This document shows, piece after piece, positions 35,889 through 44,019 of a stretch of DNA of 64,000 nucleotides; position 1 is the first letter of the stretch, and each line of letters begins with the position of its first letter. The position numbers and the translations under genes are program-made. The stretch is from Sphingobacterium athyrii (GTDB lineage: Bacteria; Bacteroidota; Bacteroidia; Sphingobacteriales; Sphingobacteriaceae): contig NZ_QCXX01000003.1 in assembly GCF_003071065.1 (NCBI RefSeq), positions 62,001 through 126,000 on the forward strand. Direction: 5' to 3'. The notes under the pieces are model-generated. The model saw only the letters and a list, made by a program, of their open reading frames with translations. It was not told the origin of the DNA and did not search any database.

Positions 35889-36530
35889 ATGAATAGAATT
35901 AATAAATATTTTTATCGCTGCTTTATATTCATTTTAATTTCAGTCCCAATGATGCTATTCTCTCAGAGTATTAAAAATAAAAACAATTATACTTATCAAG
36001 TTAGAGAAGAAAGTGGGGATCTAAATCATGATGGCAAAATGGACAAAGTAACCGTGAAAATGGATACCGTAACTGAAACAAGGCCGTTACGATTGCAAAT
36101 TTTCCTGTCTCAACCAAGTGGAAAGTTAACATTGGCGGTATCCTCAGATAAAATCATCGAACCACAGTATCCTGCTGAAAACGGGGGCAAGTTTAATGGT
36201 TTTCAAATTCCTAATTTTTTTATAGAAAAAGGAATTTTAAAAATGTGGAGCGAGATTAAAGGCGGAAATATTACCTACCACTTCAAATATAATAAGGGCA
36301 GTTTTGAATTGATCTATATTGATAAGCTCACATACGACGCAACTAAAGGTTACATTGATGAAAATACCATATTTACAGAAACCAAATTTGACCTGATTAC
36401 AGGGATTAGAACCGAAACCGATGAAAGATTAGGTTTGGATAAAGTATTGAAAGTAAGGAAGAAAAGAGTTTTAATAAGACCTTTACCCAAAATACAGGAT
36501 TTTAAATTTTCAGATAAAGATCTGTATTGA
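35889..36530 (+). CDS. Exported protein with a Ca-binding-like DLNHDGKMD motif
   Basis: A 213-aa protein with a signal peptide (CFIFILISVPMMLFSQ). DLNHDGKMDKVTVKMD matches the D-x-N-x-D-G calcium-binding repeat found in VCBS/FG-GAP and dockerin-like proteins. The rest is beta-rich. No enzyme motif. I use the ATG at 35889; an upstream frame from 35820 overlaps the previous gene and would bury the signal peptide. Confidence 0.65.
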   Translation: MNRINKYFYRCFIFILISVPMMLFSQSIKNKNNYTYQVREESGDLNHDGKMDKVTVKMDTVTETRPLRLQIFLSQPSGKLTLAVSSDKIIEPQYPAENGGKFNGFQIPNFFIEKGILKMWSEIKGGNITYHFKYNKGSFELIYIDKLTYDATKGYIDENTIFTETKFDLITGIRTETDERLGLDKVLKVRKKRVLIRPLPKIQDFKFSDKDLY

Positions 36531-36577
36531 TTATGATCCATCTTCTTCGTCCAAAGGAGCTATCATTTGTTTTATAA

Positions 36578-36885
36578 TTATCTAATGCTTTTTAACTGTT
36601 CCGTTTCGATGCGGTAGACTCGCCATTTACCGTTTTTTTCCGCGAGTATACCGACCTTTTTTAATAACTTTCCATTTTTACCATACCAGTTCCATTGATC
36701 GGTCTTATCGCCGTTGGCATATTGTCCGGTGATTTCTATTTGCCCATTGTTGTGATACCATTTTCGGCTGCTTCCGGATGACGATTTTCGTAGTAATATT
36801 TCCATCCTCCGATCGATTTGCCGTTGATTGAATTTCCAGTTTTGCTTAATTGTCCGTTTTCATAATAAGATCGCCATTGGCCTGT
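36578..36885 (-). pseudogene. MORN/YwqK-repeat protein remnant, frameshifted and 5'-truncated
   Basis: On the minus strand, two frames carry consecutive repeats: first GQWRSYYENGQLSKTGN and GGWKYYYENR, then after a frameshift near 36785 KWYHNNGQIEITGQYANGD, QWNWYGKNGKLLKK and KWRVY to a stop at 36578. An in-frame stop at 36886-36888 precedes the first repeat. The 5' part is lost next to the DHFR-family gene. Confidence 0.75.
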
Positions 36886-36892
36886 TTATCGT

Positions 36893-37426
36893 TTATTTTT
36901 CTTTACTGTAGTGTAATTGTGTAAGGCCTGTTTCAAAAGCTTTTGCCGTTATTAGCTTAAGTGTTTGTTCAGGTCTACCGTCTTTGAATAGCCTTGTTCC
37001 ATTACCTAATAAGATTGGTATTATAGAAATTACAAATTCATCTATTAAATCCTGCTTTAGCAATTCATTTATTACTTCTGCTCCGCCGTCGCAATAAATA
37101 TTTTTTCCATTTTCGGATTTTAGCCTTTCGATCAATTTTGTCAGATCTCCCGTATAAAAGACGGTTCTTCCCACATTTGGTCTTTCAGTTCCTGTAATGA
37201 CATAAACGTCACGATTTCCGTTGTCATAGTGAGAGGAGCCGATATTTTTAAGGACATATTCATAGGTTTTCCGACCGATGATTATTGTGTCAATTGAATC
37301 GGTAAATTCGGCATAGCCATAATCTTCACCTTCTTTTTCCACAAGGTTTAAAAAACTGAGGTCATCATTGGGCTTTGCAATGTAACCGTCCAGGCTCATT
37401 GCAATGAAAATTGATATTTTTCGCAT
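36893..37426 (-). CDS. Dihydrofolate reductase family (RibD C-terminal-like) protein
   Basis: A 177-aa NADPH-dependent reductase-fold protein: ISIFIAMSLDGYIAKPND at the start, IIIGRKTYEYVLKN, NIYCDGGAEVINELLKQDLIDEFVISIIPILLGNGTRLF. This is the RibD_C/YyaP-YwjB group, not folA. Substrate unknown. It lies 74 bp downstream of an AraC-family gene on the same strand. Confidence 0.9.
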   Translation of the reverse strand: MRKISIFIAMSLDGYIAKPNDDLSFLNLVEKEGEDYGYAEFTDSIDTIIIGRKTYEYVLKNIGSSHYDNGNRDVYVITGTERPNVGRTVFYTGDLTKLIERLKSENGKNIYCDGGAEVINELLKQDLIDEFVISIIPILLGNGTRLFKDGRPEQTLKLITAKAFETGLTQLHYSKEK

Positions 37427-37499
37427 TTATCTTAAATTTTAATGATACTACAAAAGTAGTGTTAAACAGACACCCGTTCCTTGTAAAAATGCGACAAAA

Positions 37500-38234
37500 T
37501 TAAATTTGTGAGGGCGGAATTCCTGTATTCCTCTTGATTTCATTGCTGAGATGTGAATGGTCATAATAACCACATTCAAAAGCGATATCCGATAAACTTC
37601 GATTTTCATCTGAATTTCTGATCATGCACAAGGCATGTTGAAAACGAATAATATTTGAATATTCTTTCGGTGATAATCCAATATGCTTCTTAAAACTTCT
37701 TTCCAGTTGCCTAACAGTAGTAAAATTGCGTCTGGATAGGTCAGGCACGGTAATTCGCCCGTTTGATGCATGTATATCATTGATGGTGGCTTGTAATTGA
37801 TTATTCGTATTTATTATTCTGTCCAAATAAAAACGGTTAAGGTAATCGAAGGGATTATGGAGGATCTTATCTACGTCAAATGAACTGGATTTTTCAAATT
37901 CAATGGTATTATTGGTTAATACCTGTTGTGTCTCATATTTATAGAAGTTGCCAAAAGTGGCCGGTTTAAAACAAACACCGATTAAATAGCTGTCGCTTTC
38001 GATGAAGCTGTCTTTGAAAGTAGTCATCGCACCCACTACATACGTTTTTCCAAATTCTATCGAAACTGAGCCGTTGTCTGTTAAACAGTGATCTCCCAAA
38101 TTTAAGAAAATACCCGCACAGCCATCGGGAAAGACCCGCTCACATTGTTTGCCCAGCTCACTTCCTTTCAGTTCCCAGTAGAAATGGATGAAGGGTTCTA
38201 ATTCTTTGTGAGGTTTGCTTTTTTTGTATTCCAT
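37500..38234 (-). CDS. AraC-family transcriptional regulator
   Basis: A 244-aa regulator with an N-terminal DUF6597-type sensor domain (KPHKELEPFIHFYWELKG, RVFPDGCAGIFLNLG) and a C-terminal double helix-turn-helix (LERSFKKHIGLSPKEYSNIIRFQHAL, LSDIAFECGYYDHSHLSNEIKRNTGIPPSQ). It probably controls the DHFR-family gene just downstream; the effector is unknown. Confidence 0.9.
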   Translation of the reverse strand: MEYKKSKPHKELEPFIHFYWELKGSELGKQCERVFPDGCAGIFLNLGDHCLTDNGSVSIEFGKTYVVGAMTTFKDSFIESDSYLIGVCFKPATFGNFYKYETQQVLTNNTIEFEKSSSFDVDKILHNPFDYLNRFYLDRIINTNNQLQATINDIHASNGRITVPDLSRRNFTTVRQLERSFKKHIGLSPKEYSNIIRFQHALCMIRNSDENRSLSDIAFECGYYDHSHLSNEIKRNTGIPPSQI

Positions 38235-38392
38235 CTATTATTACAATTGATTCGTCAGCCGATGATCATCCGGCAGATCATTCTTTGTGAAATTACTAAA
38301 GCATATTGTAAAGGGCAAATTCTTATTTCTTTGTGCTGCTCTTGAGCGGAAGGCTCTAGGTGCAATTGACAATATTAACGGACTCACCTCAA

Positions 38393-38423
38393 TTTGAGTA
38401 AATTTGGCAAAAAAATAACTTTG
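38393..38423 (+). promoter_or_regulatory. Promoter of the SPFH gene
   Basis: TTTG (38393-38396), a 19-bp spacer, then TAACTTTG (38416-38423): an exact fit to the Bacteroidota -33 TTTG / -7 TAnnTTTG consensus. It predicts a 5' UTR of about 70 nt. The best promoter match I found in the window. Confidence 0.65.
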
Positions 38424-38500
38424 ATAAATTAAAGGAATTGCTATAGGAATGACAATGTAAAGACGTAAGTTTGTGATTCACCAATACTAAAATTAAGGTT

Positions 38501-39406
38501 ATGATATATTTAGGAATTCTAATTTTCTTCGGACTTATTACATTATTCGCTTCTTTTTATACCGTAAAACAAGAATCCGCAGCTGTGGTCGAAAGGCTAG
38601 GCAAATTTTTAAAAGTAAGCCATGCCGGACTGCATTTAAAAATTCCGTTTTTGGATCAGATCTCTAAACGTCTGAATCTAAGGATAAAGCAATTGGATGT
38701 CATTATAGATACTAAAACGTTGGATAATGTTTTCATAAAGATGAAAGTTTCTGTTCAGTATCAGGTCATTAGAGAAAATGTAAAAGACGCTTACTATCGT
38801 TTGGAAAATCCTGAAAACCAGATTACATCTTATGTTTTTGATGTTGTACGTGCTGAAGTTCCAAAAACAAAATTAGATGATGTTTTTGTAAGAAAAGATG
38901 ATATTGCAATTGCTGTAAAAAGTGAACTGCAGGAAGCGATGCAAAGCTATGGATATGATATTATCAAAGCTTTAGTGACAGATATTGATCCTGATGAACA
39001 AGTAAAACACGCCATGAACAGAATTAACGCTGCAGAACGTGAAAAAACCGCTGCAGAATACGAATCTGAAGCTCAAAGAATTCGAATTGTTGCTGTTGCA
39101 AAAGCCGAGGCTGAATCTAAGAAGCTTCAGGGACAGGGAATTGCGGACCAAAGAAGAGAGATTGCAAAAGGATTGGAAGAATCTGTAAAAATGCTTAACG
39201 CTGCCAATATCAACGCTCAGGAAGCTTCTGCCTTAATCGTGGTTACCCAACATTATGACACACTGAATGCTATCGGAGCCAATAGCAGAAGCAATTTGGT
39301 TTTACTTCCCAACTCACCAACAGCAGCAAGCTCCATGCTGAATGATTTGGTCGTTTCAATGGCGGCAGCACAAAAAATGGGATCGGATAAGGAGCAGATA
39401 AAATGA
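38501..39406 (+). CDS. SPFH/Band 7 (stomatin-like) membrane protein
   Basis: A 301-aa slipin/QmcA-type protein. An N-terminal membrane hairpin (LGILIFFGLITLFASFYT) is followed by the Band 7 domain (VVERLGKFLKVSHAGLHLKIPF, LDNVFIKMKVSVQYQV, YVFDVVRAEVPK) and a long coiled coil (INAAEREKTAAEYESEAQRI) that drives ring assembly. It scaffolds membrane microdomains. The usual NfeD-type partner is not next to it. Confidence 0.93.
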   Translation: MIYLGILIFFGLITLFASFYTVKQESAAVVERLGKFLKVSHAGLHLKIPFLDQISKRLNLRIKQLDVIIDTKTLDNVFIKMKVSVQYQVIRENVKDAYYRLENPENQITSYVFDVVRAEVPKTKLDDVFVRKDDIAIAVKSELQEAMQSYGYDIIKALVTDIDPDEQVKHAMNRINAAEREKTAAEYESEAQRIRIVAVAKAEAESKKLQGQGIADQRREIAKGLEESVKMLNAANINAQEASALIVVTQHYDTLNAIGANSRSNLVLLPNSPTAASSMLNDLVVSMAAAQKMGSDKEQIK

Positions 39407-39845
39407 TTATGCCTGTTTTTCTTTTGCTCTTTTTACATGTTATTGTTTTTATGAAACCGAATGATATTTGCCAGTTCCTTTAGGTCATCGTGTTATATGG
39501 CTTGCTGCTTGAGGGGATTCCTTTGGTTACGATTATAAAAGAGGAGAGGCGAAGCAACCGATATTTTTTTGCATAATGATAAAATTCGACAGTAAATTGA
39601 AACAGAAAGGCTAGTGTTTTTTCTGTTTTTGACGTACTTTTCGAGAACTTGTGTAAACCTTTAAATTATATTCCATAATGCTTAAGAAAAGCATTAAATA
39701 ATCACTAAAAATTTAAAAGTAGGCAATTCAGTCTTTATGGATTGAGCACATTATTTTGCGAAGGTTGATGGGTAAGCAAGAACTCGTCCCGGCAATAAAA
39801 AAAGGAAAATCATTGATAATCAACTAATATCAACATAAGCCGAAA
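39407..39845. other. 439-bp intergenic region
   Basis: AT-rich. One frame around 39515-39610 reads like a short protein scrap (DSFGYDYKRGEAKQP) without a start, probably decay. No clear promoter pair or terminator. Confidence 0.4.
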
Positions 39846-41063
39846 ATGAAGAGAAGAACATTTTTACAGGCCTTAAATTTAGGTATAGCATCAGCGACAT
39901 TATATCATGGTGCGGGAAATGCAATGTCCTTAACAGCTATCTTGGGCGGCAACATTCAGGATAGGGAACTCTCGTATCACCGGATACAGGAAATAAAATA
40001 TTCAACCGTTCAGATGAAATATCCCCGCCTTGTGGGGAAAAATGCCCGACTGAACCTGCACGGCTATGGGCCCAATGTAGAAATCTGTGTGATCAAAACG
40101 GACAAAGGTGCCATGGGCTGGGCTTCGTTGCGAGGGTCCAGAAAAGATGCGGAGCAGATTGAAGTGGAACTCATCGGTAAAAAAGTATCTGAACTTTTTG
40201 CTTCCAATTTTGGTACTTTGAATGACAGGTATATAGCTTTTGATATTGCTCTTCATGACCTTGCAGGGATAATCTTGCAGAAGCCAGTTTATGAACTACT
40301 TGGTCGTAAAAAACCTTATGTCACTGACTATTATAGCGGTATGATCTATTTCGACGATTTGGAGCCATCAGAAAAGCCATCGGGGATAGCCAGGATTCTG
40401 GAAGAATGTCGATATGATTATGAGGTGGGGTATAGACAATTTAAGCTTAAGATCGGTAGGGGACATAAATGGATGCCGTTCAAGGAAGGGCTCCAGCGTG
40501 ATATTGACGTAACCAATGCAGTGGCCAAGGCCTTCCCTGACTGTGACATTTTAGTTGATGGGAATAACGGTTTTACAGTGGATCAATTCATTCAATATCT
40601 AAAAGGTATTCCATCGGTCAACTTATTCTGGATAGAAGAACCTTTTCATGAAACCGTTTCCGATTATGAAAAATTGAGAAATTACATAGAAACAGCAGGT
40701 ATTGGCACTTTATTGGCAGATGGTGAAGCTGATCCCGATCCAGCTCTGCTTAAGGAACTCTTTGAAAAGAAACTACTGGACGTACATCTGACAGATATCG
40801 AAGGACTGGGTTTCACGAACTGGAGAAGATTGATGCCAGAGTTGAAGAAACTCGGGGTCCAAGCTTCCCCACATGCCTGGGGCTCACTGCTTAAGTCTTA
40901 CTATACGGCGCATTTGGCAGGAGGGCTGGGCAATACAGTTACCATAGAAGGGGTAACGAGCACGTCAGAGGAGGTTGATCTTTCAGGCTATAAGATCCAG
41001 GGCGGCAAACTGATCCCACCGCCAGCAGCAGGTTTTGGGATGCCTCTTTTAAAGAAAATATGA
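39846..41063 (+). CDS. Tat-exported enolase-superfamily enzyme
   Basis: A 405-aa mandelate racemase/muconate lactonising-type protein. It begins MKRRTFLQALNLGIASAT, a twin-arginine signal (RRTFLQ). The catalytic K200-L-K202 lies in FKLKIGRG. Metal ligands are D238 (LVDGNN), E264/E265 (WIEEPF) and the D292-G-E294 (ADGE) region, and a His lies in SPHAWGS near residue 339. It probably dehydrates or epimerises a sugar acid or related carboxylate in the periplasm. Substrate unknown. The C39-like pair follows on the same strand within 25 bp. Confidence 0.88.
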   Translation: MKRRTFLQALNLGIASATLYHGAGNAMSLTAILGGNIQDRELSYHRIQEIKYSTVQMKYPRLVGKNARLNLHGYGPNVEICVIKTDKGAMGWASLRGSRKDAEQIEVELIGKKVSELFASNFGTLNDRYIAFDIALHDLAGIILQKPVYELLGRKKPYVTDYYSGMIYFDDLEPSEKPSGIARILEECRYDYEVGYRQFKLKIGRGHKWMPFKEGLQRDIDVTNAVAKAFPDCDILVDGNNGFTVDQFIQYLKGIPSVNLFWIEEPFHETVSDYEKLRNYIETAGIGTLLADGEADPDPALLKELFEKKLLDVHLTDIEGLGFTNWRRLMPELKKLGVQASPHAWGSLLKSYYTAHLAGGLGNTVTIEGVTSTSEEVDLSGYKIQGGKLIPPPAAGFGMPLLKKI

Positions 41064-41087
41064 TGAATGATCGAAAATAAGTTAATT

Positions 41088-41651
41088 ATGAAAAAGACGC
41101 TCTATAGTTTGGTCATCTTCATATCCACATCGGTTATTTTTGACGCGAAAGCTCAAGCGCAAAAAAACAATAATTATGATTTTTTTGACACTGTGGTAAA
41201 CAACCATAACCAGATCTTTCCGCCTTCAGGTATTCCTTCAGCTATCGAAATGGTGCTGAAATATTGCAAAGCAGTGGATTTTAATTTTTATAACTTACAA
41301 ATTAAATGGCAAAATAAAACGGATGGTTCTTTCCGTGACTTTGACAAGAAAGAATTATACGGAATTACTTTTTCCCAAAAATTTAATTTGCCCCGGGATG
41401 AAAGCTTTCCAATGGATAGTCTTTTTCAAACGATAGAAAATGAATTGAAATCTGGTAAAAAGGTAATTATCGCACTTCAGGTCGAAACAGGCTGGTCTAT
41501 TTTTGTCGTCTATAAACAGACTCCGAATGGAGAGTTTGTTTCTTACAGTAAACTAGGAAGCCATACAACGATACTTAGAAATACAAAAGAAATTGTGAAA
41601 AAGTCTAACGGTACAGAAATCATGACGTACAGCATTCTTTCTCGTTCGTAG
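41088..41651 (+). CDS. C39-like peptidase homologue lacking its catalytic triad
   Basis: A 187-aa exported protein, gap-free paralogue of the next gene over most of its length. The signal peptide ends near KAQAQ. Positions corresponding to Cys48, His137 and Asp158 of the neighbour are here Gly48 (PPSGIPSAIEMVL), Ser137 (ETGWSIFVV) and Ser158 (SKLGSHTTI), so all three candidate catalytic residues are gone. Q45 is also replaced by Pro. Probably a pseudo-peptidase, perhaps a regulator or inhibitor of the active copy. I use the ATG at 41088 by analogy to the paralogue. Confidence 0.75.
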   Translation: MKKTLYSLVIFISTSVIFDAKAQAQKNNNYDFFDTVVNNHNQIFPPSGIPSAIEMVLKYCKAVDFNFYNLQIKWQNKTDGSFRDFDKKELYGITFSQKFNLPRDESFPMDSLFQTIENELKSGKKVIIALQVETGWSIFVVYKQTPNGEFVSYSKLGSHTTILRNTKEIVKKSNGTEIMTYSILSRS

Positions 41652-41736
41652 CAGGATACAAGCAGCTTTCTGTAGCAAGGTTCAGACGGTCAAACACTGT
41701 ATTGTTGGCTTTGGTTATAAACAAAGAATTTAAATT

Positions 41737-42324
41737 ATGAAAAAGATTCTCTTCAGTTTAGTCATATTAATATTCACATCGCTTATTTTTCATGCGAAGG
41801 CTCAGACACAAGAAAATGATAAGGACGATTTTTTTGATACTGTGGTAAACAACCATCATCAAATCTTTCAAATGTCCTGTATTCCATCGGCTGTCGAAAT
41901 GGTACTGAAGTATTATAACCTGGTAGATTTTGATTTTTATGACTTACAAAATGAATGGCAGAACAAAACTGATGGTTCTTTCCGCAACTTTGACAATAAA
42001 AAATTATACGGCATTACTTTCTCCCAAAAATTTGTTTTGCCTCGGGATACAAACTTTCCGATAGACAGCCTTTTTCAAACGGTAGAAAATGAATTGAAGT
42101 CTGGGAGAAAAGTGATTATTTCACTTCCAGCAGACGCGGGCTGGCATATGTTTGTCATCTGCAAACAGACTCCAGATGGAGAATTTGTATCCTATAGCAA
42201 ACTTGGTGATCATACTTTAATACTTAGAAATACAAAAGAAATTGTAAAAAAGTCTAATGGTACGGAAATCATGACTTACAGTACTTCTCCGGGGTTGCAT
42301 TCTCCCCAAGCATCTGCGGATTAG
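41737..42324 (+). CDS. C39-like papain-fold peptidase, intact copy
   Basis: A 195-aa exported protein. The signal peptide ends near KAQTQ. QIFQMSC48IPSAVEMVLKYY fits a C39/papain-like nucleophile segment with an upstream Gln. GWH137MFVI and KLGD158HT are in the right order and spacing for the His and Asp. The core TDGSFRNFDNKKLYGITFSQKF is shared with the inactive copy. Family assignment is by motif only. A short proline/serine tail (SPGLHSPQASAD) is unique to this copy. Confidence 0.75.
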   Translation: MKKILFSLVILIFTSLIFHAKAQTQENDKDDFFDTVVNNHHQIFQMSCIPSAVEMVLKYYNLVDFDFYDLQNEWQNKTDGSFRNFDNKKLYGITFSQKFVLPRDTNFPIDSLFQTVENELKSGRKVIISLPADAGWHMFVICKQTPDGEFVSYSKLGDHTLILRNTKEIVKKSNGTEIMTYSTSPGLHSPQASAD

Positions 42325-42365
42325 ATAAATCCTAAACGGAAGTACAATGAATAAAAAAACTGACA

Positions 42366-42749
42366 TTATGATCTATTTTTTGTTTTTTTTAAACGAGATC
42401 CTGTATTTTTTTTCTTCGACGCTTTTGCTGACGGATTATAATCAAGACATATTTTGATCCAGTACTCAAAATCATCAGATTTCTGAAATCCGCTGGGTTC
42501 TACATAACAATATCCTTTGAGCTGCTTTCCTTTCATCATCATCGGCAAGAAGCCTTTTTTTTCGGAAACCTCATCTTCTAGTTCAGCGTTATAACGGCAC
42601 ATCAGATTATCGTGGCTAATATTGATACACATTTTCCCGTTAACAAGAAAAGATAATCCACTGAACATTTTCTTTTCCTCAACTTCCATATTGTCTTCTA
42701 TTGAAAGTCTTTCACGGACACGGTTGACAAGTTCATTATTATAAGCCAT
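42366..42749 (-). CDS. TfoX/Sxy N-terminal domain protein
   Basis: A 127-aa protein with the TfoX N-terminal pattern: EKKMFSGLSFLVNGKMCINI, LMCRYNAELEDE, KGYCYVEPSGFQKSDDFEYWI and a basic Lys-rich tail. TfoX regulates competence in gammaproteobacteria; stand-alone N-terminal domains in Bacteroidota are uncharacterised. Confidence 0.88.
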   Translation of the reverse strand: MAYNNELVNRVRERLSIEDNMEVEEKKMFSGLSFLVNGKMCINISHDNLMCRYNAELEDEVSEKKGFLPMMMKGKQLKGYCYVEPSGFQKSDDFEYWIKICLDYNPSAKASKKKNTGSRLKKTKNRS

Positions 42750-42843
42750 TTCTTGGGTTTTTCTATCAGTTACAATCTAAGTCCATTTCCCTTTTTACCA
42801 GATTATTCTTGGTATTTCTTGGAGTAACATCGCCACAATAAAA

Positions 42844-43002
42844 ATGTTTTGGAAAGGACGTCAATTTCTATCGGAATTCATCTTATTTGAAGATAAGAAT
42901 ACATATTCCAATGAGTACGTGTATGATGAATTTGAAAAGAAAGAGTTTAAAAATGGTAAACTTCTGAATACAGAATTGACCAAAATTGAATACTATAAAT
43001 GA
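42844..43002 (+). pseudogene. Probable 3' gene fragment, 52 codons
   Basis: ATG to TGA, product MFWKGRQFLSEFILFEDKNT then YDEFEKKEFKNGKLLNTEL and IEYYK. It reads as the C-terminal end of a larger secreted protein (ENG-like repeat) rather than a complete one. It could also be a small intact gene overlapping the next. Confidence 0.35.
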
Positions 43003-43348
43003 TTTTCAGACGCTAGCGCATATTCCTTTTCTTTACCTGTTTGTCAAGAATTATTGTAAAATCACTTCCGCAAAAAAGCAACTGCTTTCATTGTTAACTA
43101 TCATTGCTTGTGGACTTATAGGCTGTGTTATGAGAGCGATTTATCTAAAATATGAAAATGCTCAAATAAGAGACCTCTTGAGAAGAGCCGAGTTGGCTGT
43201 GGATGGCGATATACCCGGTGTTGGCTTTCAGGATATGCATCTAGAGTTCTATCTCTTGGCAGGTTTGCTTGCGGGATCACTATTTTGTATGATTGTTTTT
43301 AGAATATCTTTAAATCGTCAAAACGGAGAGCCAAATGTAAAATATTAA
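42986..43348 (+). CDS. Membrane protein of unknown function
   Basis: A 120-aa frame with a TTG start and two or three hydrophobic segments (AHIPFLYLFV, LLSLLTIIACGLIGCVM, FYLLAGLLAGSLFCMIVF). No ATG precedes the first helix, so either TTG is used or the gene is a 5'-truncated remnant. It overlaps the fragment before it by 17 bp. No family recognised. Confidence 0.45.
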   Translation: MNTINDFQTLAHIPFLYLFVKNYCKITSAKKQLLSLLTIIACGLIGCVMRAIYLKYENAQIRDLLRRAELAVDGDIPGVGFQDMHLEFYLLAGLLAGSLFCMIVFRISLNRQNGEPNVKY

Positions 43349-43362
43349 TCAATTTAAAATTA

Positions 43363-43743
43363 TTATACTTTTACGACCTTTGGTGCCAGCAATAGCGGAA
43401 TATTTTCAATTATTTTTGTCCAATATTTCTTCGCCTCCTCACGTTGATTGTCATTCTCTAATTGATCAACATGAATCGAAATTGTCGTTTTATCACTCTT
43501 TTGGGAAGGAATAAACCTGATTTGCAAGTTTGCGCGTTCCTTGAACCCAACGTGTTTCCATTTTGTACGTATATGAGAGTATTCTTTAAAAGTTGAAAAA
43601 TCCTGTTCAACTCCTTCGGACCAATATTTTAAGCCCTCTTCTGAAAAGAAGAGTTTCCATATACTTTCTAAATTTGATGGGAATGTTTTTCTGATTCCGA
43701 ACTGCCAGCCTGAATCTTTTGTTAATCCAATACGTTTTATCAT
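43363..43743 (-). CDS. SRPBCC/AHSA1-type protein
   Basis: A 126-aa protein with the activator-of-Hsp90-like START fold: WQFGIRKTFPSNLESIWKLFFSEEGLKYW, HIRTKWKHVGF, TISIHVDQLENDNQREEAKKYW. These small proteins bind ligands or act in stress responses; the role is unknown. No neighbouring partner. Confidence 0.82.
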   Translation of the reverse strand: MIKRIGLTKDSGWQFGIRKTFPSNLESIWKLFFSEEGLKYWSEGVEQDFSTFKEYSHIRTKWKHVGFKERANLQIRFIPSQKSDKTTISIHVDQLENDNQREEAKKYWTKIIENIPLLLAPKVVKV

Positions 43744-44019
43744 GTTTTTATATACTAAGAAATTACGCTCTTATTGATCTTTTTTAAGCAAAATTCAAAC
43801 GCTTTTAAGATACCATTTGTTTTAAATATGAAATTACTGAACGAATATTTTCTACCGCATGCAATTAATCAAAAACTTGATTTACACAGGGTGGTTTGCC
43901 GTAAGTTATATTGTTGTGATTTCATTCTTACACTAATATAGAAGTATTATTTCAAATTTAGTTTTTGTACGAATTGATATTTTTCCCCTTACATAGTATA
44001 AACCAGAGAACAATCGGAT

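Noticed and set aside
39403..39483. 26-codon ORF (MIMPVFLLLFLHVIVF) overlapping the stop of the SPFH gene by ATGA
   Set aside because: Hydrophobic but very short and degenerate; does not resemble an NfeD partner.
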